This document shows, in pieces, positions 42,567 through 51,316 of a DNA stretch of 64,000 nucleotides (position 1 is its first letter; each line of letters opens with the position of its first letter). The DNA is from Pseudorhodobacter sp. PARRP1 (GTDB taxonomy: Bacteria; Pseudomonadota; Alphaproteobacteria; Rhodobacterales; Rhodobacteraceae). The position numbers and the translations under genes were made by a program. The DNA is taken from assembly GCA_002256245.1 (NCBI GenBank), contig NKIU01000013.1, forward strand, positions 1 through 64,000, in the 5' to 3' direction. The notes under the pieces are model-generated. The model was given only the letters and a program-made list of their open reading frames with translations, was not told the DNA's origin and ran no database searches.

Positions 42567-43687
42567 GGCGTTGTCCCGCGCAGGGTCATTTCAACCTCTG
42601 CCGCGCCATTGGCCGACGTCGCCGCCCCCGCCGTCACGCCAAGCCCTGCCGCAGTCAGCGCCGTTTGCGCGGTTTGCAAGCCAGCCAGATCTGGCGCTTC
42701 CATCGTCACCGACAGCGTGTTTGGTGCGCGGGTATAGCGCAGGCCTTTGATCTGGACGGTGTCGATCTGCGGCTTCAGTGCGGTGAAAGTATCTGACAGT
42801 AAGCGAAGAAAACCACCGGTCTTCGCGGGTTGCTGGGCCGCAAGAACGGAGGTGACTGTGGTGACAAGATCGCCCTGAACCGTCACGCCCTGCGCTTCCA
42901 AAGCCGCGCGCAGCGTTGCTTCCTGCGTGGCCGCGATCCGCCCAAGGCCCAGCACATCCAGAAGCAACAGCCCCAGATGACCCAGCAGCGCCACCGCGCA
43001 AATCAGGCTAAGACTGCGCAGCCCCAGCGGCAACCCGCCACCACGCCGCGCAAAGCGGCCCCTGCGCAGATCAATCGCACGCAAGGCTGGATCTGGCGCC
43101 AGCGCCAAAGCCGTCTGCTCCGCAATGGGCAAATCCTCAGGTAACACGCCGCCCAACAGCACAATCTTCGGCTGGCCTGCGGCCGCCCATATCGCTGCCA
43201 GCGCAGTGCAATCGGTGGCAAAACCCGTCGCATCGGGCAGGCGCACCAGCACCCGCCTGTCCCGCGCCAGAACGCTCCACGCGCCATCGCTGGGCACTTG
43301 CAGAGCAAGCACATCGGGCAAGAGCACCGCCTGCGAACCAGCGTGAGCACGGAAAATTTCGTCCATCACGGCAAGGCTGATCACAGCAACCAACCAGACC
43401 CCGCCAGCGTCGTCCGCCTTCACCTGCGGGCCAAGCACAACATGGCATTGATCCAACGGCTGAGCGATCAGATCCTCAACGGCAAAGCCCGCCACGCTGC
43501 GGCGTTGGGCCGGCGCCATTTTAGGAAATGACACCGCCAGCAAAAGCACCGTTTCGCTGGGAACAAAGCTGATATCCGAAACCGGAAGGTTCACCCTGTC
43601 GGCAGCGGGGTGAGGGCGATGTGACCGGCGCACGCTTAGGGGGATCAGACGGCGAAGCGCGGTGCTGACGCTTATGTGATCAATCAT
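42563..43687 (-). CDS. gspL: Type II secretion protein GspL
   Basis: The 374-residue protein has a cytoplasmic actin-like domain (1-230, with VVLGPQVKADDAGGVWLVAVI and KIVLLGGVLPED), one helix (SLICAVALLGHLGLLLLDVLG) and a periplasmic domain with QIDTVQIKGLRYTRA. It recruits GspE to the membrane. It is the first gene of the minus unit gspL-M-E-F and is divergent from gspG across 117 bases. Confidence 0.88.
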   Translation of the reverse strand: MIDHISVSTALRRLIPLSVRRSHRPHPAADRVNLPVSDISFVPSETVLLLAVSFPKMAPAQRRSVAGFAVEDLIAQPLDQCHVVLGPQVKADDAGGVWLVAVISLAVMDEIFRAHAGSQAVLLPDVLALQVPSDGAWSVLARDRRVLVRLPDATGFATDCTALAAIWAAAGQPKIVLLGGVLPEDLPIAEQTALALAPDPALRAIDLRRGRFARRGGGLPLGLRSLSLICAVALLGHLGLLLLDVLGLGRIAATQEATLRAALEAQGVTVQGDLVTTVTSVLAAQQPAKTGGFLRLLSDTFTALKPQIDTVQIKGLRYTRAPNTLSVTMEAPDLAGLQTAQTALTAAGLGVTAGAATSANGAAEVEMTLRGTTP

Positions 43688-43804
43688 GTGTCACAGTAGC
43701 ACCCCTTCTCCACGCCCGAACCAGATATTTATGATACGACGTGAAACCAAATAAGTTTCAGCCCGTATCTAACGCATTAGGGTCCCAAAGCATCGGATGT
43801 AAAG
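43688..43804. promoter_or_regulatory. Divergent promoter region between gspL and gspG
   Basis: These 117 bases separate the two main T2SS units and should hold both promoters. The middle is AT-rich (43721-43760), fitting promoter DNA, but no clear -35/-10 pair or palindrome was recognised. Confidence 0.45.
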
Positions 43805-44320
43805 ATGAACCCGCGCGCCTGTCTTAAACCCATCCGCAAGCACTTGCGTGCCTTACTTTCCTTGATGCAACACCCAAGCAAAGATCGATCTGCGCGCGGC
43901 CACGAAAACGGTGTCACCCTGATCGAGATGATGGTAGTTCTGGTTATCATCGGCATCGTGGCGGCCTTGGTGGTGCCGAATGTCATCGGCCGGCCGGATG
44001 AGGCACGCGTCGCCGTCGCCGGTGCTGACCTGCGCAGTGTGTCGGCAAGTCTGGAAATGTACAGGCTCGACAACCGCAGCTATCCGACGACCGAACAGGG
44101 TCTGGCCGCGCTTACGCAGCGCCCGACCTCCGCGCCCGTGCCAAGCAATTGGGCGGCGGGCGGCTATCTGCCCTCGGCTCCCGTAGATCCATGGGGCAAT
44201 GCCTATATCTACCGCTCGCCCGCCGAAAATGGCCCCTATGAGTTGATCTCGAACGGCGCCGATGGTGTGCCGGGGGGCGAAGGCGCCAATGCCGACATCC
44301 GCAATGCGGTCAGCAACTGA
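43805..44320 (+). CDS. gspG: Type II secretion major pseudopilin GspG
   Basis: The 171-residue pseudopilin has the cleavage site ENG-VTLIEMMVVLVIIGIV with Glu at +5, then the GspG core: DLRSVSASLEMYRLDNRSYPTTEQGLAAL, the YLPSAPVDPWGNAYIY calcium-loop region and YELISNGADGVPGG near the end. This calcium-stabilised C-terminus is typical. The leader is unusually long (about 37 residues from ATG 43805); ATG 43865 would give a 17-residue leader. It heads the gspG-H-I-C-D unit. Confidence 0.95.
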   Translation: MNPRACLKPIRKHLRALLSLMQHPSKDRSARGHENGVTLIEMMVVLVIIGIVAALVVPNVIGRPDEARVAVAGADLRSVSASLEMYRLDNRSYPTTEQGLAALTQRPTSAPVPSNWAAGGYLPSAPVDPWGNAYIYRSPAENGPYELISNGADGVPGGEGANADIRNAVSN

Positions 44321-44829
44321 TGTCGCTACACTCACAAGCCTTGCCTGACCGCAACGGCGAGGCGGGCATGACGCTGATCGAAATGCTGGTTGTTCTGGCG
44401 GTGATCGGGGTGGCCACGGGTGCGACAATGTTGGGGTTGAATGCAGCCGATCGCGGCGCGCGGGCGCAAAGCGAAGCGGTGCGCCTGGCCAGTAACCTCT
44501 CGCTTGGCATCGACGAGGCGATTGTGTCAGGCGCGCCGCTCGCCCTGCTTTGGGATCAATCGGGCTATCGCTTTGTTGCCTGGTCTGAGGCGAAGCAAAG
44601 CTGGGAGGCGACTTTGCCTGCGCAGCTGTCTGCGCGCCACGACCTGAGTGACACATTGCAACTAGCGCTTGAAGGCACCGAGGCGCGCGATGCCGTGCTG
44701 ATCGCACCAAGCGCCGTTGGCGCGCAGATCAGTTTTATCGTCTCGGCTAAAAACTATGGGCAAGAAGAGCGCTGGATCGTCGATTTCGACGGTTTCTCTG
44801 CCACCGCACACGTGGTGGCACCGTCATGA
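44320..44829 (+). CDS. gspH: Type II secretion minor pseudopilin GspH
   Basis: This 169-residue pseudopilin has leader NGEAG and helix MTLIEMLVVLAVIGVATGATM with Glu at +5. The body RAQSEAVRLASNLSLGIDEAIVSGAPLALLWDQSGYRFV matches the GspH/FimT pattern. The start overlaps the gspG stop by one base. Confidence 0.92.
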   Translation: MSLHSQALPDRNGEAGMTLIEMLVVLAVIGVATGATMLGLNAADRGARAQSEAVRLASNLSLGIDEAIVSGAPLALLWDQSGYRFVAWSEAKQSWEATLPAQLSARHDLSDTLQLALEGTEARDAVLIAPSAVGAQISFIVSAKNYGQEERWIVDFDGFSATAHVVAPS

Positions 44830-45206
44830 CCGCCCAGCGCCACCCGGAAGCGGGCTTTACCTTGATTGAGACACTTGTCGCATTGGTTATCCTTGCCATG
44901 TCAGCGATCTCACTTCTGGGCGCGACCGAGGCGCATATCAACCGCATCGGCGCATTGGAAACCCGGGCAGCCGCCCAGTGGGCCGCCGAGAATTACCTCA
45001 CCGAACTAAGCCTTGGCGTGCAGCCCAGCGACTCGCCGCCTGCCATGAACGGCAATACATTCGTGATTGAGGCGGTGCGCACAGCAACCAGTGACCCGGA
45101 TCTGGAAAAGATAGAGCTGACCACGCGCGGCGCTGTTGACGGGGTCAGTTACTACCGGATGACGGGCTTTGTGGACACGGCACAGCTGGCGGGGATGGGC
45201 CTGTGA
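44826..45206 (+). CDS. gspI: Type II secretion minor pseudopilin GspI
   Basis: This 126-residue pseudopilin has leader PEAG, helix FTLIETLVALVILAMSAISLL with Glu at +5, and the GspI core with RAAAQWAAENYLTELSLG. It forms the tip with GspJ and GspK encoded on the other strand. It overlaps gspH and gspC by four bases. Confidence 0.92.
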   Translation: MTAQRHPEAGFTLIETLVALVILAMSAISLLGATEAHINRIGALETRAAAQWAAENYLTELSLGVQPSDSPPAMNGNTFVIEAVRTATSDPDLEKIELTTRGAVDGVSYYRMTGFVDTAQLAGMGL

Positions 45207-46039
45207 TTGCGCGTATCCCCAGCTTGCTGATCTGGGCGCTTGGAACCCTTACCGCCACCTCTCTGGGCCTTGCCGCGGGTCAGGTCGTTTGGCGTTTTAG
45301 CGGTGATGATGGCGGCCTGCCACCGCAATTCAGCGAACGCGCCACAGCGGAAGTCCCGCGGTTTGATCTGACACCGATCCTGTCCTTTGCCCCCTTTGGG
45401 GCGTCCTCCATGCCGCCGCCTGTGCAGCCGATTGGCGGCGAGACCACAATGGGCCTGACGCTACTTGGCATCACCACCGCTGTTCCCGCCTCCCGTTCGC
45501 GCGCCATCATTGCCGGTGGTTCCGGCCCGGCCCGCGCCTTTTACGTCGGTGAGGATATCACCGCCTTGGCCAGCCTCTCGGTGATAGAAGCCGATCATGT
45601 CGTGCTTGATGTCGATGGGCGGCTCGAAACGCTGTCTTTTGCCAAGCGCAGCGCAGGTGTTGGCAGCGCGGCTGTGCCCGGTGCCGGCCCCGATCTGCGC
45701 AATCTCATCCCCTCTACCGCTGCACCCGCAGGAACTGAAGACCCCGATGCGGTCATTGCCCGCTACCGCGCTGATATCGCAATGAACGCCCAAGCTGTGA
45801 TCAATAATCTGGGCCTTGAAATCACCGATCAGGGTTACCGCGTTACAGACAACGCAGCAGCGGGCGTCAGGCAGGCCGGGTTCAAGCCGGGAGATATTGT
45901 AACAACCGTGAACGGACAGAAAGTAGGCGACATGGCGGCAGATCAAAGCTACTTTGACGAGGTGGCGGCTTCGGGTCGGGCACGGGTAGAGCTGCTTCGG
46001 GATGGCAAGACAATCGTCATGACCTTTCCGCTGCGCTGA
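45203..46039 (+). CDS. gspC: Type II secretion clamp protein GspC with PDZ domain
   Basis: This 278-residue bitopic protein begins at GTG. One N-terminal helix (LLIWALGTLTATSLGLAAGQVVW) is followed by the HR domain (about 80-150, with GLTLLGITTAVPASRSRAII) and a C-terminal PDZ domain (about 200-278, with GLEITDQGYRVTD and GFKPGDIVTTVNGQKV). The HR domain contacts the secretin N0 domain. The presence of PDZ rather than a coiled coil suggests the classical cargo-selection variant. Confidence 0.9.
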   Translation: MIARIPSLLIWALGTLTATSLGLAAGQVVWRFSGDDGGLPPQFSERATAEVPRFDLTPILSFAPFGASSMPPPVQPIGGETTMGLTLLGITTAVPASRSRAIIAGGSGPARAFYVGEDITALASLSVIEADHVVLDVDGRLETLSFAKRSAGVGSAAVPGAGPDLRNLIPSTAAPAGTEDPDAVIARYRADIAMNAQAVINNLGLEITDQGYRVTDNAAAGVRQAGFKPGDIVTTVNGQKVGDMAADQSYFDEVAASGRARVELLRDGKTIVMTFPLR

Positions 46040-46051
46040 TCAGGGGTTGCC

Positions 46052-48040
46052 GTGAACGTATCGCCGAAAATCCTTGTAATCGTAGTCGCGTTGCTCCTGG
46101 GTTGGGATGAAACTGCCTTGGCGCAGACTTCGGGCAAGCCCGAGACTTATGTGATCAATTTGCGCGATGCAGACATCCGCACCCTGTCCGAACAGGTCTC
46201 GGATATTACTGGTCGCACTTTGGTGCTAGACCCCAATGTTTCGGGCAATGTCACGGTAATTTCGACCCAACCCTTGGAAGCAGATGGCGTCTGGGAGCTT
46301 TATCAATCCGTGCTCGGGGTGCAGGGCTATGCGGCTTTGCCATCCGGCAAACTCTGGCGCATCGTGCCGCAGGCCTCGATCCGGGAAGGCGGCGGCGTGA
46401 TTGAGAGTAATGACAATATCGGTCGGCTTGATGTGGTCACGCGTCTGGTGCAGTTGAAGAATTTTCCGGCAGCGACAGCCGTCGGCGCGCTGCGCCCCTT
46501 GGTTGCTAACTTCGGCTATATCGAAGCGGTGATCGACACCAATACACTTGTGATCACCGACACGGCCGAGAACGTGCGCCGCATTGAAGGCATCGCCTTG
46601 GCACTGGATGCTGATACTGGTCAGAAGGTTTACACAATTCAGGTCCGCTATGGTGACGTCGTAGCGGTCGGTGCGGCGGTTCAGGGCGTGTTGAATTCTT
46701 CAACCGCCGAAGGGGCAGTAGCCCGCGTTACGGTTGATCCGCGCTCGAACGTGTTGCTGCTGAAATCCAATATCGAGACCTATGAGATGGTGAAGCGCGT
46801 CGTGGCCGAGCTGGACGTGCCGGGCAAAGCTTTGCCCTCCACCGTCCCAGTGACGCGCGTTTACAAACTGCGCTACGCTGATGCCACCTCAATGGCCGAA
46901 GTGCTGCGCGGGCTGATCGGTTCGGGTGGAGGGGTAAGCAACCCCGTGGCAGAGGCGCTGCCCCCGCCCGCAGTTCCAGCCACAGGCCCTGATGGCACGG
47001 CAGTGGCGGAAGCCGCTCCTGCGGCGCCCCCGGTTTTGTCGCTTTCCAGCGAAGAGATCACCATCGAACCCTCGACTGACACCAATGCCGTGGTGGTGCG
47101 GGCGCGCCGTGAAGTGCAGGCAGACCTCTCGGCCCTGATCGCCCAGCTTGACCAGCGGCGCCCGCAGGTGCTGATCGAAGCTGCGATTGTCGAAGTTTCC
47201 GGCGATATCTCCGAGCAACTGGGAATTCAGCTTGGGTTTGGCAGTGCAACTCCGCCCGGTGGCTTCGCCGCCACCTCCTTCTCGCCCAACGGCCCCTCGC
47301 TAAGCAATATCCTGACGCTGCTCGGCGCGCCTGCCGCTGCTGCTGTCTCGCAAAACGGGTTGTCCATCGGACTATCGCGGCAGGATAAGTTCGGCCTGCT
47401 CCTTCAGGCGCTTGGGCAATCGACTAAGGCCAACCTGCTGTCCACCCCCAGCATCACCACGCTCGACAATCAGGCGGCCGAGATCGTCGTCGGTCAAAAC
47501 GTGCCTTTCCGCACCGGCACCTTCACGGGCAACGGCAATACCCAAAGTACCATTGAACGGCGAGATGTCGGCATCACGATGCGCGTGTTGCCGCGGGTCA
47601 ACCAAGGCGATGTGATCCAGCTTGATATCACTCAGGAAGTTTCATCCCTCGCCAATACGGCGGTCGCGGGGGCGGCGGATATCGTGACGAATCGGCGCAG
47701 CATTAAGACGACGGTGCTGGCTGACAATGGTGGCACTATCGTGTTGGGCGGCCTGATCACCAACGACCGCCAATCGAGCCGCTCTGAAGTCCCGGGTTTG
47801 GGGAAATTGCCAATTGTCGGCGGGCTTTTCCGCTCGAGGTCCGACAGTTCGCGCAAACAGACGCTGTTCGTCTTTCTGCGGCCAACTATCCTGCGCTCTC
47901 GCGCCGATATCGCGGCAGTGTCCGACAACCGCTTTCAGCGCCTCAAGGCGATTGAGGCGACGCCCGAGCCCCAGAAAGGTCCGCTTGCAGAACCAAAGCC
48001 GGTGCGGCGCCTCCCGGTGGAGATTGACGGGCTCTACTGA
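46052..48040 (+). CDS. gspD: Type II secretion secretin GspD
   Basis: The 662-residue outer-membrane channel starts at GTG with CAGGGG upstream. A signal peptide (MNVSPKILVIVVALLLGW..., cleavage near ALAQ) is followed by an N0 domain (YVINLRDADIRTLSEQVSDI), N1-N3 domains (RLVQLKNFPAATAVGALRPL, RVYKLRYADATSMAEVLRGL) and the secretin barrel with VPFRTGTFTGNG and TMRVLPRVNQGDVIQLDITQ. The Pro/Ala-rich N3 loop (about 295-330) is long. No pilotin gene is seen nearby. Confidence 0.96.
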   Translation: MNVSPKILVIVVALLLGWDETALAQTSGKPETYVINLRDADIRTLSEQVSDITGRTLVLDPNVSGNVTVISTQPLEADGVWELYQSVLGVQGYAALPSGKLWRIVPQASIREGGGVIESNDNIGRLDVVTRLVQLKNFPAATAVGALRPLVANFGYIEAVIDTNTLVITDTAENVRRIEGIALALDADTGQKVYTIQVRYGDVVAVGAAVQGVLNSSTAEGAVARVTVDPRSNVLLLKSNIETYEMVKRVVAELDVPGKALPSTVPVTRVYKLRYADATSMAEVLRGLIGSGGGVSNPVAEALPPPAVPATGPDGTAVAEAAPAAPPVLSLSSEEITIEPSTDTNAVVVRARREVQADLSALIAQLDQRRPQVLIEAAIVEVSGDISEQLGIQLGFGSATPPGGFAATSFSPNGPSLSNILTLLGAPAAAAVSQNGLSIGLSRQDKFGLLLQALGQSTKANLLSTPSITTLDNQAAEIVVGQNVPFRTGTFTGNGNTQSTIERRDVGITMRVLPRVNQGDVIQLDITQEVSSLANTAVAGAADIVTNRRSIKTTVLADNGGTIVLGGLITNDRQSSRSEVPGLGKLPIVGGLFRSRSDSSRKQTLFVFLRPTILRSRADIAAVSDNRFQRLKAIEATPEPQKGPLAEPKPVRRLPVEIDGLY

Positions 48041-48168
48041 GACCATTTTGCCCGCTTCAAAATCAAATCACGCAAGCCTGCATTTGGGTCGCGGAAATTT
48101 GAAACCTTTGTTCACCAGCACCGTAGCTTGAGCAATGGGCACAGACATGCCCGGGCAAAGGGGTGGCC

Positions 48169-49383
48169 ATGCAGGCAGTGACGGGAAAGCAGGCAGCTGG
48201 AATAGGTGCTGCTGTGGGTGTGGCTGTTGCTTTGGTCGCGGGGTCTGTGCTGCTCGGGAAGGGACCCGCCCGCATCGCCGCGAAAGACCTGAGAGACGAG
48301 ACCGTCGTTGCGCAGTTGCAAAACAGCGCCAAGCCCTATCCTGCTGAATTGCAAGCCATGCTGCGGGCAACCCGCGCCAATCCCGACGATCTGCTGGCCG
48401 CCAAGGCCGCCGCCTCGGCCCTGATCGCCGAAGGCCGCGCGGCTGGGGACTCGCGGCTTGTGGGGGCTGCCAGTGGGGTGCTGCAACCCTTTATGAAGAC
48501 ACCAGATGTCGAAACCCTGAACCTTGTGGCAACCGTCCGCCAATATCAGCACGATTTCAATGGCGCACTTCGGCTGCTGGATCAATCCATCCAGCGCGAG
48601 CCGGGCAATGCCACAGCTCTGTTGGATCGCGCCACCATCCAGATCGTGTTGGGACGCTTTGACCTTGCGCTGCAAGACTGCCAGAGCCTGTCGCAGTTGG
48701 CGCGTCCCGACATTGGGTTTCTTTGCCAGTCTACGGCTCTTTTGCTGACCAAAAACGCCAGTATCGTGCGCGACAGATTGCAAAGGATCCTTGAAACACC
48801 CGGACTGCTTGACCCGTCTCTGACCGGCTGGGCCACCGGGCTTTTGGGCGAAATTGCCAAGCTGCAGGGGGATATTCCGCAGGCTAAGGCACGCTTCGTC
48901 GAGGTGATCAAGGCAGATCCGCTGGCATTGCGCGAGCGTCTGCTGCTGGCCGATCTGCTTTTGGACGAGAAAAGCGGCAGGGCAGTGCTAACGTTGCTGA
49001 GCGAAGCCCCCGATGTGGACGGCGTTCTGATCCGCCGCGTGCTGGCGGCACGGCTCATAGGCGATGAGAGCCTTGCACGCAAAGATACTACCGAGCTTGA
49101 GCGCCGCTTTCGGCTGAACCTCGATTTGGGCCTGACGGCCCACGCCCGCGAAGAGGCGCGCTATTTTCTTGAAATCGCCGGAAATCCCCAGCTTGCCTTG
49201 GCCCGCGCCGAGGTCAACTGGAAGCTACAACACGAGTTTGAAGACGCCCAGCTTTTGATAGATTGCGCCGTTGCCGCAGGCGATCCGTCCAAAGCCGTTC
49301 CGGTCCTGTTGTGGATCAATGAGCAATCTGTAGAGGTAGCCAGCTTGCGGATCCCCGATGCTGTCAGGAAAGCTGCACAATGA
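48169..49383 (+). CDS. Membrane-anchored TPR protein
   Basis: This 404-residue protein has an N-terminal helix (AAGIGAAVGVAVALVAGSVLLG) and then helical repeats that fit tetratricopeptide units: residues about 100-180 (VATVRQYQHDFNGALRLLDQ, GNATALLDRATIQIVLGRFD) and 220-300. The bulk should be periplasmic. It follows gspD by 128 bases and overlaps the HupE-like gene by four, so it belongs with the T2SS set although it is not a core subunit. It could be a scaffold for cargo. ATG 48169 is preferred over GTG 48163 because AAAGGGG directly precedes it. Confidence 0.75.
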   Translation: MQAVTGKQAAGIGAAVGVAVALVAGSVLLGKGPARIAAKDLRDETVVAQLQNSAKPYPAELQAMLRATRANPDDLLAAKAAASALIAEGRAAGDSRLVGAASGVLQPFMKTPDVETLNLVATVRQYQHDFNGALRLLDQSIQREPGNATALLDRATIQIVLGRFDLALQDCQSLSQLARPDIGFLCQSTALLLTKNASIVRDRLQRILETPGLLDPSLTGWATGLLGEIAKLQGDIPQAKARFVEVIKADPLALRERLLLADLLLDEKSGRAVLTLLSEAPDVDGVLIRRVLAARLIGDESLARKDTTELERRFRLNLDLGLTAHAREEARYFLEIAGNPQLALARAEVNWKLQHEFEDAQLLIDCAVAAGDPSKAVPVLLWINEQSVEVASLRIPDAVRKAAQ

Positions 49384-50468
49384 CTAAAATTCGCCCGGCT
49401 TTCATATCCATCCTCGCTCTGCTCACGCTATACTTCGGCAGTCCAGCCCTGCAAGCGCATGAAACCACGCGATCTTATGTTTCGCTTACCAGCACCCAAG
49501 GGGTAGTCGACGCGCAGGTGCGGATCGCCTTTCGTGACATCGAGGTCGCGGTCTGGATGGATGAGAATCTTGATGGCAGCATCACTTGGGGCGAGGCAAA
49601 GCAGCGCCTCGATGCGGTCAGCGCCTATTTCGCCTCGGTCTTTGCACTTGAGGCTGGCGGTCCCTGCCAGCTTGCCCGGAAGGGGGCCTCCGTTTCAACC
49701 GACACCGGGATCGACTACCTCGACCTTGATTTTACAGTCAGCTGCCCCGATGCCAAGACCCCGATCAAGGCCGTCTCTCACCTGTTTGCCGATATCGACC
49801 CCGATCACCGTATGTTCCTCACCGCCAATCTGGACGGGGTCACCACGACCACGCTCCTTAGTGCCGCCAATCCCGAAGCCGTGTTGAACGCCGAAGGCGC
49901 GGGCCTTCTGCACAGCTTTATCACCTACTTAGAGGCAGGCATCGAGCATCTGATCGGCGGCAGCGACCATCTGGTGTTTTTGCTGGTGATCATGCTGCCC
50001 GCAGTAAGTTCTGGCGTGGACCGCCGCGCGGCGATCTGGAATGTCATCACCGTGCTCACGGGGTTCACCTTGGCCCACGCGCTTTCTCTGACCGCTGCGG
50101 CAACCGAGTTTCTGCATCCCAATTCGGTGGTGATCGAGATCCTGATCGCCGTCTCGATTGTAATCACCGCCATCGACAATATCCGCCCCTTCATCCCAGC
50201 CCCGCGCACAGCAGTGGCTGCCTTCTTCGGCATCATTCATGGCTTTGGCTTTGCATCGGCTCTTGGCGTGCTGAACCTTGCCGGCTCCAGCCTGATTGTC
50301 GCATTGGTCGGCTTCAATCTCGGCATCGAAATCGCTCAAATCGCCCTGGTTCTAGTGGTTCTTCCAGTCCTGTTTTTCTTTGCGCACAAGAAATTCCTCT
50401 TGCACAGCGCAAGTGTTGCGGCAGCGCTGATCGGCTGCTACTGGGTTACAGAACGCCTTGCACTTTAG
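49380..50468 (+). CDS. HupE/UreJ-family membrane protein with periplasmic EF-hand-like loop
   Basis: The 362-residue protein has a signal peptide (cleavage about LQA-HETTRS), a periplasmic N-terminal domain (27-175) and six or seven C-terminal helices of the HupE/UreJ_2 family with GIEHLIGGSDHLVFLL, LTGFTLAHALSLT and IHGFGFASALG. The periplasmic part contains DENLDGSITWGE (61-72), which satisfies all liganding positions of an EF-hand loop (D61, N63, D65, S67, T69, E72). HupE relatives are proposed Ni/Co permeases, but this branch has no tested substrate. It closes the T2SS-associated operon. Confidence 0.85.
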   Translation: MTKIRPAFISILALLTLYFGSPALQAHETTRSYVSLTSTQGVVDAQVRIAFRDIEVAVWMDENLDGSITWGEAKQRLDAVSAYFASVFALEAGGPCQLARKGASVSTDTGIDYLDLDFTVSCPDAKTPIKAVSHLFADIDPDHRMFLTANLDGVTTTTLLSAANPEAVLNAEGAGLLHSFITYLEAGIEHLIGGSDHLVFLLVIMLPAVSSGVDRRAAIWNVITVLTGFTLAHALSLTAAATEFLHPNSVVIEILIAVSIVITAIDNIRPFIPAPRTAVAAFFGIIHGFGFASALGVLNLAGSSLIVALVGFNLGIEIAQIALVLVVLPVLFFFAHKKFLLHSASVAAALIGCYWVTERLAL

Positions 50469-50601
50469 AAGTTCGTCCTCAAAGAAAGTCGATTTGGACC
50501 GCTGAATACGGCGCTGCAAGCCGCTTTGAGCAAATGTCCTATGGGGGTGTTGGCTGCAATACATCTCCAACACTTTAGAGGCCCACTTCTGCTTGAAAAC
50601 T

Positions 50602-50990
50602 ATGAACGAGGCGATCCACAAGTTCGGCGCGCCAGATATCATGAATGCCGACTAGGGCAGTCACTTTATATCCTTCGACTGGACCGACCAGTTGAAGCGG
50701 GCCGAGACCAATATCTCGATTGACGCCAAAGCCCGATGCCTCGAGACCATCTTTATCGAGCGCCTTGGCGGTCGATGAAATATAAATGCAGATATCTGTC
50801 CACTTGGGAAAGCGGCTCTCAAGCCAACGCAGGTGTGGGCGCTGGACTACCGTCTATTCCCGCCTGAGGCCCCACGCCGCCCATCGCAGTCAATCGCCCG
50901 CCGCGGTCTAATTCAACGCAACCCAAACTGATCAACAGGTATAGGCAGTAGCTTAAAACAGGCCCGAAAGTGTCTAAGAGATAGGGAGTA
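50602..50990 (+). pseudogene. Degraded IS3-family transposase (orfB 3' part)
   Basis: Translated with one stop and at least one frameshift, the segment reads NEAIHKFGAPDIMNAD-stop-GSHFISFDWTDQLKRA, then ISIDAKARCLETIFIERL and, after a shift, SMKYKCRYLSTWESGSQA and an end like FNATQTDQQ. This is the DDE domain C-terminus of IS2/IS51-type IS3 transposases. The N-terminal part and both inverted repeats are not identifiable. It lies between the HupE-like gene and the metal-resistance operon. Confidence 0.85.
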
Positions 50991-51029
50991 GCTCAACCTT
51001 GTTCGCAGGGCCCTTCTTGTTTGTTGCCT

Positions 51030-51048
51030 TATCCCCCCATGGGGGATA
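51030..51048. promoter_or_regulatory. CsoR/RcnR-type operator
   Basis: TATCCCCC-CAT-GGGGGATA is an inverted repeat of eight bases with a G/C-tract core, ten bases before the CsoR-like gene. CsoR/RcnR proteins bind such A/T-flanked G-tract palindromes, so autorepression of the operon is likely. The AT of its end overlaps the place of an SD, so binding would also block translation initiation. Confidence 0.8.
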
Positions 51049-51058
51049 GGCCTTTCAT

Positions 51059-51316
51059 ATGTCAGAACCTCATGTCCATGCAAGCCACCCTGCAATTGCC
51101 GCCCGGCTGAAACGTGCCGAGGGGCATTTGCGCCGCGTCATTGCGATGATCGAGGAAGGCCGGTGCTGCCTTGACCTCGCCACGCAGTTGCACGCCGTCG
51201 AACGTGCTGTGGCAGAGGCGAAACGGGCGCTGATCCATGATCACATCGACCATTGTGTGACGGCAGAGGGTGCGCACGATCTGAGCGAAATCAAATCCCT
51301 GACGAAGCTGCTGTAA
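51059..51316 (+). CDS. CsoR/RcnR-family metal-sensing repressor (NreA-like)
   Basis: This 85-residue all-helical repressor shows the family pattern RLKRAEGHLRRVIAMIEEGRCCLDLATQLHAVERAVAEAK. Metal ligands are C37, H62 and C66, the Cys-His-Cys set of Cu-type CsoR, plus His-rich MSEPHVHASHP at the N-terminus, as in Ni/Co sensors. Which metal is sensed cannot be decided. It ends immediately before the MFS gene (stop TAA directly adjacent to ATG) and binds the operator at 51030-51048 by inference. Confidence 0.87.
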   Translation: MSEPHVHASHPAIAARLKRAEGHLRRVIAMIEEGRCCLDLATQLHAVERAVAEAKRALIHDHIDHCVTAEGAHDLSEIKSLTKLL

